DNA of 64,000 bases from contig CM051001.1 of NCBI GenBank assembly GCA_027704905.1, forward strand, positions 30,700,636-30,764,635, read 5' to 3'. The stretch comes from Muraenolepis orangiensis (taxonomy: Eukaryota; Chordata; Actinopteri; Gadiformes; Muraenolepididae). Under the pieces are notes generated by a model, which did no database searches, was not told the origin of the DNA, and saw nothing but the letters and a program-made list of their open reading frames with translations. Shown one piece after another: positions 35,681 to 46,603 of this stretch (positions are counted from its first letter, which is position 1; each line of letters begins with the position of its first letter). The position numbers were made by a program, and so were the translations under genes.

Positions 35681-35922
35681 GACGGATACCGGTTCTGAAG
35701 CCTGTTCCCCACAGCTGATAAGCCCATCCCTTGTTCAGTTCGAGATGTTGGAGTGCGCTAAACCATTGTGCGGTCACAGCGTTTAGGGAACAACGAGGCT
35801 CCGTGCAGCATCTACATATGTGTTGGATAGTACTCTTCTTTTAAAGAACGATGATGGAAAAGGACATTCTGATGTGAAATTCATGATTTAGGATCTTACC
35901 GTTTCCGTTATATTTTCTCGCA

Positions 35923-38279
35923 ATGGAACAAAGAGGACGGCGGACATGGAGGGAGCGATGTCTGTGGGTTTCCTGTTTTTTTGCTGTGGTTGCCTTTAGA
36001 AGCGTTTCTTTTGCTCAGATTCGATATTCCATCGCCGAGGAGGTTAAAGAAGGGACTGTTGTTGGACACATTGCTAAGGATTTAGGACTCGACAAGAGCA
36101 CATTGAGAAACAGAGGCTACCGTATTGTCCACGGCTCGACGGAGCCCCTCTTCCAGGTGAATCAAGACGATGGGGTTTTGTATGTCAACCGAAACATCGA
36201 CAGGGAGGAGGTATGCGAGAGAAGTAAAGCCTGTGTAATAGAACTAAAAACCGTGTTGGAGAACCCGCTAGAAGTCCATAACGTAGCGGTGGAAATACTG
36301 GATGTGAACGACCACGCTCCGAGCTTTCCCGAAAATAAAAAGATGATAGAGATCTCTGAATCTGCGTTGCCAGGAGTCCGATTTCAGCTACATGCCGCGC
36401 ATGACGCAGATAGTGGTCTATTATCTGTTCAGCAGTATAAACTGAAGTCCTAATGAACATTTTCGTTTGGAGGTAAAGGATCGTGGTGAAGATCGCAAGA
36501 CTCCAATTTTAATTATCCAAAAGCCACTGGATAGAGAATCAGTTAAACCACATTTAACTACGTCTAACGGCGATTGATGGAGGCAAACCTCCAAAGTCTG
36601 GTGAAATGAAAATAACTATAGAAGTAGTTGATGTCAACGATAACCACCCAGTGTTTACTAAGGACTTATACTCTGTACAACTACAGGAAAATACTGCTAT
36701 AGGCACTACTGTTATACAAGTTAATGCAACAGATCCTGATGAAGGTGCGAATGGTGAGGTTTGTATTCATTTGGTAATGATGTGCATGGAGAAGTGCAAG
36801 GCATATTTTGATTTAAATGTCATAACTGGAGAAATAACAGTGTCAGGAATGTTAGATTTTGAAGAACGCAGCAGATATGAGATTGACATCCAGGCATCAG
36901 ACAAAGGGCCAGCTGCATTGACAACTGACAAAAGTGTCATTATTCATATTATTGACGTCAACGATAATGCTCCCGAGATAGAAGTGATGTCATATTCCAA
37001 ATTCCTTCCAGAAGATTCTAAGTCAGGGACAACAGTAGCTGTAATTACAGTAAAGGACGCTGACTCCGGTATCAACGGAAAGGTGATCTGTTTTATAAAA
37101 CAAGATGTTCCGTTTACACTGAGTCCATCTGTACAGAATGACATGTACTCTGTAGTAACCAAAACACCTTTAGATCGAGAAAAGGAATCTGAATATGACG
37201 TTACAATTATCGCCAAAGACGCAGGTGAGCCATCGTTGTCCTCTGAAAAGACGATCCGGATCGATATATCAGATGTGAATGACAACAGCCCACAGTTTCT
37301 CCTGAGTCCCTATACTTTCTATCTTACTGAGAATAATTCTCCTGGAGACTCGATATTCAAAGTGCAGGCGACTGATCAAGACGAAGGGAATAATGCGCTC
37401 ATTTCCTACCATATTTTTAGGGGCGGAGAAAATATGTTATCTTCATTTTTAAACATAAACTCGGACAATGGAGATGTGGTGGCTTTGAAAAGTTTTGACT
37501 TTGAAAAATTGAAAACGTTTAAATTCCAAGTTGTGGCGACAGACTCTGGAACTCCGTCTTTAAGCAGCAACGTTTCGGTCAACGTGTTTCTTCTGGATCA
37601 GAACGACAACCCTCCGCTTATCTTACATCCGGTCAGCTCTAACGGTTCTGCTGAAGGAGTCGAGGAGGTTCCTCGAAATGTTCCTGCAGGCCACCTGGTG
37701 ACTAAAGTGAGAGCCTACGACGCTGATCTAGGATACAACGGCTGGCTGTTGTTCTCACTACAGGAAGTTAGTGACCACAGTCTCTTTGGTTTGGACCGCT
37801 ATACTGGACGGATAAGAACACTGCGCTCATTCACAGAGACCGACGAGGCTCAACATAAACTGGTCATACTGGTCAAAGACAATGGGAACGTGTCCCTCTC
37901 AGCAACAGCTACTGTGGTTGTCAAGCTGGTGGAGCCCAAAGAGGCCATTTCAGCGTCTGATGTGAAAAGTGCAGCGACGGACATCGGGGATAGTGGCGTG
38001 ACGTTTTATTTAATGATAACTCTGGCTTCAGTTTCAACTCTTTTTCTCATCAGTATTATTGTGCTGATTGCAATGCAGTGCTCTAAAACCACGGACGTAT
38101 CCTCCAAGTATTTACCAGAACCAAACTATGACGGAACTCTGTGTCACAGCATCCAGTACCGATCTGGAGAGAAACGCTACATGTTAGTTGGACCCAGGAT
38201 GAGTATAGGATCTACTATAGTCCCGGGAAGCAATGGGAATACTCTAGTGGTTCCTGACAGGAGGAGCACGTCTGCAGAG
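35923..38279 (+). pseudogene. Protocadherin alpha variable exon v12, several frameshifts
   Basis: Starts as MEQRGRRTWRERCLW with an intact signal peptide and EC1. In EC2 one base is inserted near 36446 (after QYKL), which stops the frame at 36451-36453. Near 36541-36575 the sequence after DRES-V-K is scrambled with a net change of one base. In EC3 one base is missing near 36761 and one is gained near 36797, a compensating pair that turns about 12 residues into CIHLVMMCMEKC. From there the frame is open to GTAAGA at 38280. Correcting for these gives 785 codons, the family length. The scrambled EC2 segment is more than a simple homopolymer loss, so v12 is the best candidate for a true pseudogene. 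Confidence 0.82.
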
Positions 38280-38750
38280 GTAAGACCGTTTTCGTTGTGA
38301 AATAATACGTTAAGCTTCTCTCTATAAAATATCAGATCAGATGATGATGGAACATGTTAACATTACAAACAATTTGAGAATATATTCAATAATTGACATT
38401 GAATGGTCATTTTAAGGTAATGCACAAATCAAACATTTGGGTATACACTATCATTGGTGTTGTCAAGAGCTGACAAAAACAGTTCATATTTTGTATTATG
38501 TCTTTTAACTTCTTGCCACTTCTATGTTGGCTATCCATCACCTACATGTTTTTGGGAGTTTGGGAGATGAAGAGGTACATCATTTCAGATACATTTGGAT
38601 CAATGGCTTAATAGTCTGAGTGATTGTTATTTCTGCATTTCACTACTCATAAAATAATATAATACAGTGCAAGGCATGGCTTTAGGTGAAAGTAACACAA
38701 TTGTGTTTAATGTTGTTCTGCTAAATGATATATCTTCTCACAATATTCCG

Positions 38751-38771
38751 ATTGCTGTCCATGGTCCTGAA
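38751..38771 (-). promoter_or_regulatory. RE1-like site upstream of v13
   Basis: - strand TTCAGGACCATGGACAGCAA; about 16 of 21 to consensus. About 365 bp before the ATG. Confidence 0.5.
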
Positions 38772-38876
38772 ACATATGTCGACACATATGTCTAAAGTCT
38801 GTATATTTTGATCTTCAGGCCGATGTGTAAACAGCTGATGTTATCCATGTAATGGCAGCGCAATACTAATTCCTGT

Positions 38877-38896
38877 CAGATGGTGTCAGTATAGTA
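38877..38896 (+). promoter_or_regulatory. CSE promoter element of v13
   Basis: CAGATGGTGTCAGTATAGTA; about 240 bp before the ATG. It is closer to the v7 form than to that of v12/v14. Confidence 0.65.
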
Positions 38897-39135
38897 CAAG
38901 CGGATACGGTTTCGTATAGCTGTTCGCAGTATAGCCGATATCCCCACCTCGGTGGTTTTGATCTCCGTGGCATTCACACAATCTTTGCTTTCGGCATGTA
39001 AGCTAAATCTTGTCTGTAGATTGTCTTTTATATTACTGGACTTTTTGTCAAGGATACATTTTGTCAAGGATAATGCTAACATATTCGTGATCATACAAAT
39101 TTTGACGAGATTTCGATTTTCTGGTTTCGCTCACA

Positions 39136-41491
39136 ATGGAACAAAGAGCACCGCAGCCGTGGAGGGAGAAATGGCGATGGGTCGTCTGTATACTTGCAAC
39201 GCTTGCTCTTAGGAACGTAACATCAACGGATATAACGTATTCTATCGCCGAGGAAGTAACAGAAGGCACGCTCGTTGGAAATATTGCTAAGGATGTAGGG
39301 CTCGATGTAACCACGCTGAAGGCCAGAGGATATCGCATCGTCACCGGATCGACAGAGTCTCCGTTTTATTTGAATCAGGACGATGGCATTTTGTATATCA
39401 AACGAAAATTTGACAGAGAGGAACTATGTGAACGGAGCAAGGTTTGTTTGATCGAACTAAAAACCGTCTTAGAGAATCCCCTTGAGATACATTATGTAGC
39501 AGTGGAGGTTTTAGATGTGAACGACCACGCTCCCAGCTTTCCTGAAAATGAGAAGTTGTTAGAGATTTTTGAATCTGAGTTACTGGAAAACGATTCCAGT
39601 TGCAAGCTGCGCACGATTTTGATAGTGGAGTATTATCCGTTCAACAGTATAAATTGAGTCACAATGATTATTTTCGTTTAGAAGTAAAAGATCGTGGCGA
39701 AGACCGCAAAACTCCACTTTTAATTATTAAAAAATTACTGGACAGAGAATCAATTAAGACCCATAATCTACTTTTGACTGCAATTGATGGAGGTAAACCT
39801 CCCAAGTCCGGTGAAATGAAAATAACTATAGAAGTAGTAGATGTCAACGATAACCACCCAGTGTTTACTAAGGACTTATACTCTGTACAACTACAGGAAA
39901 ATACTGCTATAGGCACTACTGTTATACAAGTTAATGCAACAGATCCTGATGAAGGTGCGAATGGTGAGGTAGTGTATTCATTTGGTAATGATGTGCATGG
40001 TAAGACCCTTGCATATTTTAACTTAAACTCATTAACGGGAGAATTAACAGTGTCAGGAATCTTAGATTTTGAAGAACGTAACAGATATGAGATTGACATC
40101 CAGGCATCAGACAAAGGGCCAGCTGCACTGACAACTGACAAAAGTGTCATTATTAATATAATTGACGTCAACGACAATGCGCCCGAGATAGAAGTGACGT
40201 CTTTTTCCAAAGCCCTTCCAGAAGATTCTAAGTCCGGGACTACAGTGGCTTTAATCACAGTAAAGGACATGGACTCTGGTCTCAATGGAAAAGTAATGTG
40301 TTTCAATAGATCAAGATGTTCCATTCACGCTGACTCCATCTTCAAAGAATAATATGTTCTCTGTAGTTACGAAAACGCATATAGATCGCGAAAAGCAATC
40401 ACAATATGACTATCATAATATTGGCCAAAGACGCAGGTGAGCCATCGTTGTCCTCTGAAAAGACGATACGGATCGATATATCAGATGTGAACGACAACAG
40501 TCCACAGTTTCTCCTGAGTCCCTATACTTTCTATCTTACTGAGAATAATTCTCCTGGAGACTCGATATTCAAAGTGCAGGCGACTGATCAAGACGAAGGG
40601 AATAATGCGCTCATTTCCTACCATATTTTAAGGGGCGGAGAAAATATGTTATCTTCATTTTTAAACATAAACTCGGACAATGGAGATGTAGCGGCTTTAA
40701 AAAGTTTTGACTTTGAAAAATCGAAAACGTTTAAATTCCATGTTGTGGCAACAGACTCTGGAACTCCGTCTTTAAGCAGTAACGTTTCGGTTAACGTGTT
40801 TCTTCTGGATCAGAACGACAACCCTCCGCTTATCTTACATCCGGTCAGCTCTAACGGTTCTGCTGAAGGAGTAGAGGAGGTTCCTCGAAATGTTCCTGCA
40901 GGCCACCTGGTGACTAAAGTGAGAGCCTACGACGCTGATCTAGGATACAACGGCTGGCTGTTGTTCTCACTACAGGAAGTTAGTGACCACAGTCTCTTTG
41001 GTTTGGACCGCTATACTGGACGGATAAGAACACTGCGCTCATTCACAGAGGCAGACGAGGCTCAACATAAACTGGTCATACTGGTCAAAGACAATGGGAA
41101 CGTGTCCCTCTCAGCAACAGCTACTGTGGTTGTCAAGCTGGTGGAGCCCAAAGAGGCCATTTCAGCGTCTGATGTGAAAAGTGCAGCGACGGACATCGGG
41201 GATAGTGGCGTGACATTTTATTTAATGATAACTCTGGCTTCAGTTTCAACTCTTTTTCTCATCAGTATTATTGTGCTGATTGCAATGCAGTGCTCTAAAA
41301 CCACGGACGTATCCTCCAAGTATTTACCAGAACCAAACTATGACGGAACTCTGTGTCACAGCATCCAGTACCGATCTGGAGAGAAACGCTACATGTTAGT
41401 TGGACCCAGGATGAGTATAGGATCTACTATAGTCCCGGGAAGCAATGGGAATACTCTAGTGGTTCCTGACAGGAGGAGCACATCTGCAGAG
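39136..41491 (+). pseudogene. Protocadherin alpha variable exon v13, several frameshifts
   Basis: Start MEQRAPQPWREK. The promoter, signal peptide and EC1 (STDITYSIAEE, unlike the usual AQIRYS) are its own, while EC3 onward is of the v12/v18/v19 type, so the exon is a chimera. Lesions: one base missing near 39584 in EC2 (stop 39655-39657), one extra base near 40305 in EC4 (stop soon after 40349), and a small indel with sequence change near 40404-40410. Net change fits 785 codons. The last frame is open from 40406 to the donor GTAAGC at 41492. Three separate breaks favour a pseudogene, but each is small. Confidence 0.82.
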
Positions 41492-42356
41492 GTAAGCAAT
41501 GACAACTACGCATATTTTATTGAGTATGGTTCCCCCAAATTTTTAGTTGACGAACACTTATATGATCATCCATAATTGTCCATTGCATTTCAACTAATTC
41601 CAAGTGGTGTGCTACTTTACTAACTATATACACTTTCGGGCTCGTGGAAACTCATTGATACAGATGTCAAACCTAATATATAAATGGCCTCATAACGAAT
41701 ATCACAGGATGTAATGCAATAAGTCACCTATTTGATGGAGAAAAAACTAACAAATCAACAGTATTTGCACTTACTTCGAAGGGATGAACTGAAACCCTTT
41801 CATGAAACATAAATATAATATATGTGTGACATGACTCAAACAACTCAAATAAAAATACTTTTCTTTTGACCAGGTGTTATTTGCACACAAGTGTATTTCC
41901 TCTATATCCGTCTCGAAGCTTTTACAATCTAAATTAGTCATTTAGCAGAAATGCATTTTCTCAGTCATTTTGTATTAGTTGTTTGCGTGACAATTTGTGA
42001 GGAGTCGCGCAGCTGCTCTCGAGTTGCCGCTTGTGTTTAAAGGTTATCGGTGGAAAACCAGATGTCCGACTGACTGCGTCACAGCTGGTTGGTCGCGCCT
42101 GACAGGAAGGATGCTGATGCTGAAACAATAAGTGGTCCTGCAATTTTAGGTATGCATCGATGGATGAAGCTTACGCTTTCGCGTGGGCCTGAAGGGGAGG
42201 TTGGTGCGGCAATTCACCACGCGTCACCCACGTAGCGATGCAGTGCTTTCTGGGACTTGTAGTGCCGCGGATCAAGGAAGTCAGAGATGCGCGTTAAAAT
42301 GTATTGAAAACTTGAATTTAGCTGATGGCCTGGTTTGTGTTTGACGCAGAAGATGG

Positions 42357-42377
42357 AGTGCTGTCCGTGGTGCTGGA
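42357..42377 (-). promoter_or_regulatory. RE1/NRSE-like silencer site upstream of v14
   Basis: 18 of 21 to consensus; one core mismatch (CCAGCACC in place of TCAGCACC on the - strand). Confidence 0.65.
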
Positions 42378-42608
42378 ATAGACTACACGTTTGATTATGT
42401 CATTTCATTGCTCATTCAAGTATCGAATTATTAAAGAGTGCAGGGCTTTTGTACGTCAAACATGTTCTCAATGTATGATTGTATATATTATAAAGGTATT
42501 ATATTACAAACAGAAATTAAACGTATAGTTGTAGTTGTTTAAACAACATTGTTTCATTATAATTCGCTTCCCTTTGGAGAAGGCAATATCCTGCAGTAAC
42601 ATTTACCA

Positions 42609-42628
42609 TCACGTGGTGTCAGTAAGTA
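42609..42628 (+). promoter_or_regulatory. CSE promoter element of v14
   Basis: TCACGTGGTGTCAGTAAGTA, identical to v12; about 243 bp before the ATG. Confidence 0.7.
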
Positions 42629-42870
42629 GACGGATACCGGTTCTGAAGCGTGTTCCCCACAGCTGATAAGCCCATCCCTTGTTCAGTTCGAGATGTTGGA
42701 GTGCGCTAAACCATTGTGCGGTCACAGCGTTTAGGGAATAACGAGGCTCCGTGCAGCATCTACATATGTGTTGGATAAAACCCTTATTTTAAAGAACGAT
42801 GATGGAAAAGGACATTCTAATGTGAAATTCATGTTTTAGGATCTTACCGTTTCCGTTACATTTTCTCGCT

Positions 42871-45223
42871 ATGGAACAAAGAGGACGGCGGACATGGAGG
42901 GAGCGATGTCTGTGGGTTTCCTGTTTTTTTGCTGTGGTTGCCTTTAGAAGCGTTTCTTTTGCTCAGATTCGATATTCCATCGCCGAGGAGGTTAAAGAAG
43001 GGACTGTTGTTGGACACATTGCTAAGGATTTAGGACTCGACAAGAGCACATTGAGAAACAGAGGCTACCGTATTGTCCACGGCTCGACGGAGCCCCTCTT
43101 CCAGGTGAATCAAGACGATGGCGTTTTGTATGTGAACCGAAACATTGACAGGGAGGAGGTATGCGAGAGAAGCAAAGCCTGTATAATAGAATTAAAAACC
43201 GTGTTGGAGAATCCGCTAGAGGTCCATTATGTAGCGGTGGAAGTACTGGATGTGAACGACCACGCTCCAAGCTTTCCTGAAAATGAAACAATTGGAGATT
43301 TCTGAATCTGCGTTACCAGGAGCCCGGTTTCAGTTGCAAGCTGCGCGTGACCCAGACAGTGGTATATTATCTGTACAGCAGTATAAAATAAGTCAGAATG
43401 AACATTTTAGTCTGGAGGTAAAAGATCGCGGTGAAAACCGCAAAATTCCTATTATAGTCCTCCAAAAGCCACTGGATAGAGAATCAGCTACACAACATAA
43501 TCTACTTCTGATCGCGATCGATGGAGGTAAACCTCCAAAGACGGGTGACATGAAAATAACTATACATGTTTCTGATGTCAACGATAACGCCCCAGTCTTC
43601 ACCAAAGACTCATACTCCTTTCGATTAAATGAAAACACTGGTATAGGGACTACTATTATACAAGTTAACGCAACAGATATTGATGAAGGATCTAATGGTG
43701 AAGTTGTGTATTCATTCAATAATAACCTGGATGGAGAGGTGCGGACACATTTTGAATTGAATGCAAAGACAGGAGAATTAACAGTGTCAGGAATCTTAGA
43801 TTTTGAAGAACGTAACCGATATGAAGTCGATATTAAGGCATCAGACAAAGGAGCAGTTAAATTAACAACTGACAAAACAGTGATTATTGATATAATTGAC
43901 CTCAACGACAATGCACCCGAGATAAAAGTGACATCTTTTTCCAAATTCCTCCCAGAAGATTCTAAGTCAGGGACAACAGTGGCTGTAATTACAGTAAAGG
44001 ACGCTGACTCCGGTATCAACGGAAAGGTGATATGTTTTATTAAACAAGATGTTCCGTTTACACTCACTCCATCTGTACAGAATGACATGTACGCTGTAGT
44101 AACCAAAACACCTTTAGATCGAGAAAAGGAATCTGAATATGACGTTACAATTATCGCCAAAGACGCAGGTGAGCCTTCATTGTCCTCTGAAAAGACGATC
44201 CGGATCGATATATCAGATGTGAACGACAACAGCCCACAGTTTCTCCTGAGTCCCTATACTTTCTATCTTACTGAGAATAATTCTCCTGGAGACTCGATAT
44301 TCAAAGTGCAGGCGACTGATCAAGACGAAGGGAATAATGCGCTCATTTCCTACCATATTTTTAGAGGCGGAGAAAATATGTTATCGTCATTTTTAAACAT
44401 AAACTCGGACAATGGAGATATAGTGGCTTTGAAATGTTTTGACTTTGAAAAATTGAAAACGTTTAAATTCCAAGTTGTGGCAACAGACTCTGGAACTCCG
44501 TCTTTAAGCAGTAACGTTTCGGTTAACGTGTTTCTTCTGGATCAGAACGACAACCCTCCGCTTATCTTACACCCGGTCAGCTCTAACGGTTCTGCTGAAG
44601 GAGTAGAGGAGGTTCCTCGAAATGTTCCTGCTGGCCACCTGGTGACTAAAGTGAGAGCCTACGACGCTGATCTAGGATACAACGGCTGGCTGTTGTTCTC
44701 ACTACAGGAAGTTAGTGACCACAGTCTCTTTGGTTTGGACCGCTATACTGGACGGATAAGAACACTGCGCTCATTCACAGAGGCAGACGAGGCTCAACAT
44801 AAACTGGTCATACTGGTCAAAGACAATGGGAACGTGTCCCTCTCAGCAACAGCTACTGTGGTTGTCAAGCTGGTGGAGCCCAAAGAGGCCATTTCAGCTT
44901 CTGATGTGAAAAGTGCAGCGACGGACATCGGGGATAGTGGCGTGACATTTTATTTAATGATAACTCTGGCTTCAGTTTCAACTCTTTTTCTCATCAGTAT
45001 TATTGTGCTGATTGCAATGCAGTGCTCTAAAACCACGGACGTATCCTCCAAGTATTTACCAGAACCAAACTATGACGGAACTCTGTGTCACAGCATCCAG
45101 TACCGATCTGGAGAGAAACGCTACATGTTAGTTGGACCCAGGATGAGTATAGGATCTACTATAGTCCCGGGAAGCAATGGGAATACTCTAGTGGTTCCTG
45201 ACAGGAGGAGCACATCTGCAGAG
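42871..45223 (+). CDS. pcdha: Protocadherin alpha variable exon v14, frameshift at EC1/EC2 border
   Basis: Start MEQRGRRTWRERCLW in context CTATGG. EC1 is intact with C-ERSKA-C. Just after the EC1/EC2 linker (FPEN) an A-run at about 43284-43289 is two bases short of the form needed for Glu-Asn-Glu-Lys-Gln-Leu-Glu, so the frame ends at TGA 43303-43305. The second frame, entered at 43283, is open through EC2-EC6, span and stub to GTAAGA at 45224. Adding two bases gives 785 codons, the length of v17-v19. EC3 has its own variant (SFRLNENTGIGTTIIQVNAT). In EC5 a Cys replaces Ser (ALKCFDFE). Glu-Ala-Asp allele. One lesion in a homopolymer. Confidence 0.87.
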
Positions 45224-46074
45224 GTAAGAGATGACAACTATGCACATTTTATTGAGTATGGTTGTCCCAAATGTTTTGGTTGAAGAACACTTATATGATT
45301 ATCCATAATTGGCCATTGCATTTAAACTAATTCCAAGTGGTGTCCTACTTTACTAATTATACATATGTATATATGCCTCAAAACGAATACCATATAAATT
45401 GAAACAGTAACATATTTGATGAAAAACCGCTTGCTATTAACAATAAATGATTCACTAACTTTGAAGGGATGAACTCAAACCCTTTCATGAAAGTAGATCA
45501 ATATAATATACTGTAAGTGTGACATGAATTAAACCACTTCAAGAAATCTACTTTTATTTGACCAGGTGTTATGTTTATACAATTAAATTCCCTCTTCATC
45601 CGTCTGGAAGCTTTTACAAACTAAATTAGCCATTTAGCATATGTGCATTCCCTCAGTAATTTTGTATTAGTTGTTTGCGGGTCAATGTGTGGAATCGCGC
45701 GGCTGCATCTCGAGTTGCCGCTTGAGTTTAAAGGTTGTCGGTGGAAAACCAGAAGTCCTGTTGATTGCGTCACAGCAGGTTGGTCGCACCTGATACAAAG
45801 TCAATGCTGGTGCTGAAACTGTTAGTGCTTCTGATATTCTAAGTATGCATCACATTTGACACAGCTTACGCTTTCGCGTTAGGGTGAAGGGGAGGGTGGT
45901 GCGGCACTTCATTACGCGTCACACACGTACCGACAGGTTTGCAGTGCTTTCTGGGACTTGTAGTGCAGCGGATCGCGGAAATCAGAGCTGCAGATGAAAA
46001 TAAATTGAAAACTCGCATTCGGCTTGGGGCCTGGTTTTTGTCGCCGCGGGTCTTGTGTTTGACGGAGAAGATGG

Positions 46075-46095
46075 AATGCTGTCCGTGGTGCTGAA
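46075..46095 (-). promoter_or_regulatory. RE1/NRSE-like silencer site upstream of v15
   Basis: Full 18-base RE1 core on the - strand, as upstream of v12; about 510 bp before the ATG. Confidence 0.75.
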
Positions 46096-46340
46096 ATAGA
46101 CTACACGTTTGATTATGTCATTTCAATGCTCTTGCAAGTATCGAATGATTAAAGAGTCATGGCTTTTTCACGTCAAACATGTTCTCAATGTATGATAGTA
46201 CATATTATAAAGGTATTATAATTATTGTAATTATATTACAAACAGGAAATAAACGTATAGTTGTAGTTGTTTAAACATTATTGTTTCATTATAATTCGCT
46301 ACCCTTTGGAGAAGGCAATATCCTGCAGTAACATTTACCA

Positions 46341-46360
46341 TCACGTGGTGTCAGTAAGTA
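46341..46360 (+). promoter_or_regulatory. CSE promoter element of v15
   Basis: TCACGTGGTGTCAGTAAGTA; about 244 bp before the ATG. Confidence 0.7.
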
Positions 46361-46603
46361 GACGGATACCGGTTCTGAAGCGTGTTCCCCACAGCTGATA
46401 AGCCCATCCCTTGTTCAGTTCGAGATGTTGGAGTGCGCTAAACCATTGTGCGGTCACAGCGTTTAGGGAACAACGAGGCTCCGTGCAGCATCTACATATG
46501 TGTTGGATAATACTCTTCTTTTAAAGAACGATGATGGAAAAGGACATTCTGATTGTGAAATTCATGTTTTAGGATCTTACCGTTTCCGTTACATTTTCTC
46601 GCA

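Larger units (their letters stand above)
34570..35922 (+). other. Spacer v11-v12
   Basis: Donor GTAAGA at 34570, a short TA repeat (34709-34729), RE1-like site (35403-35423) and CSE (35661-35680). This is the founding copy, or one copy, of the spacer type repeated before v14-v19. Confidence 0.78.
38280..39135 (+). other. Spacer v12-v13
   Basis: Donor GTAAGA at 38280. This spacer differs from those before v14-v19 and carries its own RE1-like site (38751-38771) and CSE (38877-38896). Confidence 0.72.
41492..42870 (+). other. Spacer v13-v14
   Basis: Donor GTAAGC at 41492. Left edge of the first copy of the two-exon duplicated block. RE1-like site 42357-42377, CSE 42609-42628. Confidence 0.78.
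45224..46603 (+). other. Spacer v14-v15
   Basis: Donor GTAAGA at 45224. Practically identical to the v16-v17 spacer. It has an extra RE1 half-site (GGTGCTGAA, 45809-45817), the RE1-like site 46075-46095 and CSE 46341-46360. Confidence 0.78.

Noticed and set aside
43393..44229. Long antisense open frame (278 codons) and many similar ones opposite the exons
   Set aside because: They mirror the conserved coding sequence on the other strand, recur at the same place in each paralogue and show no domain of their own.
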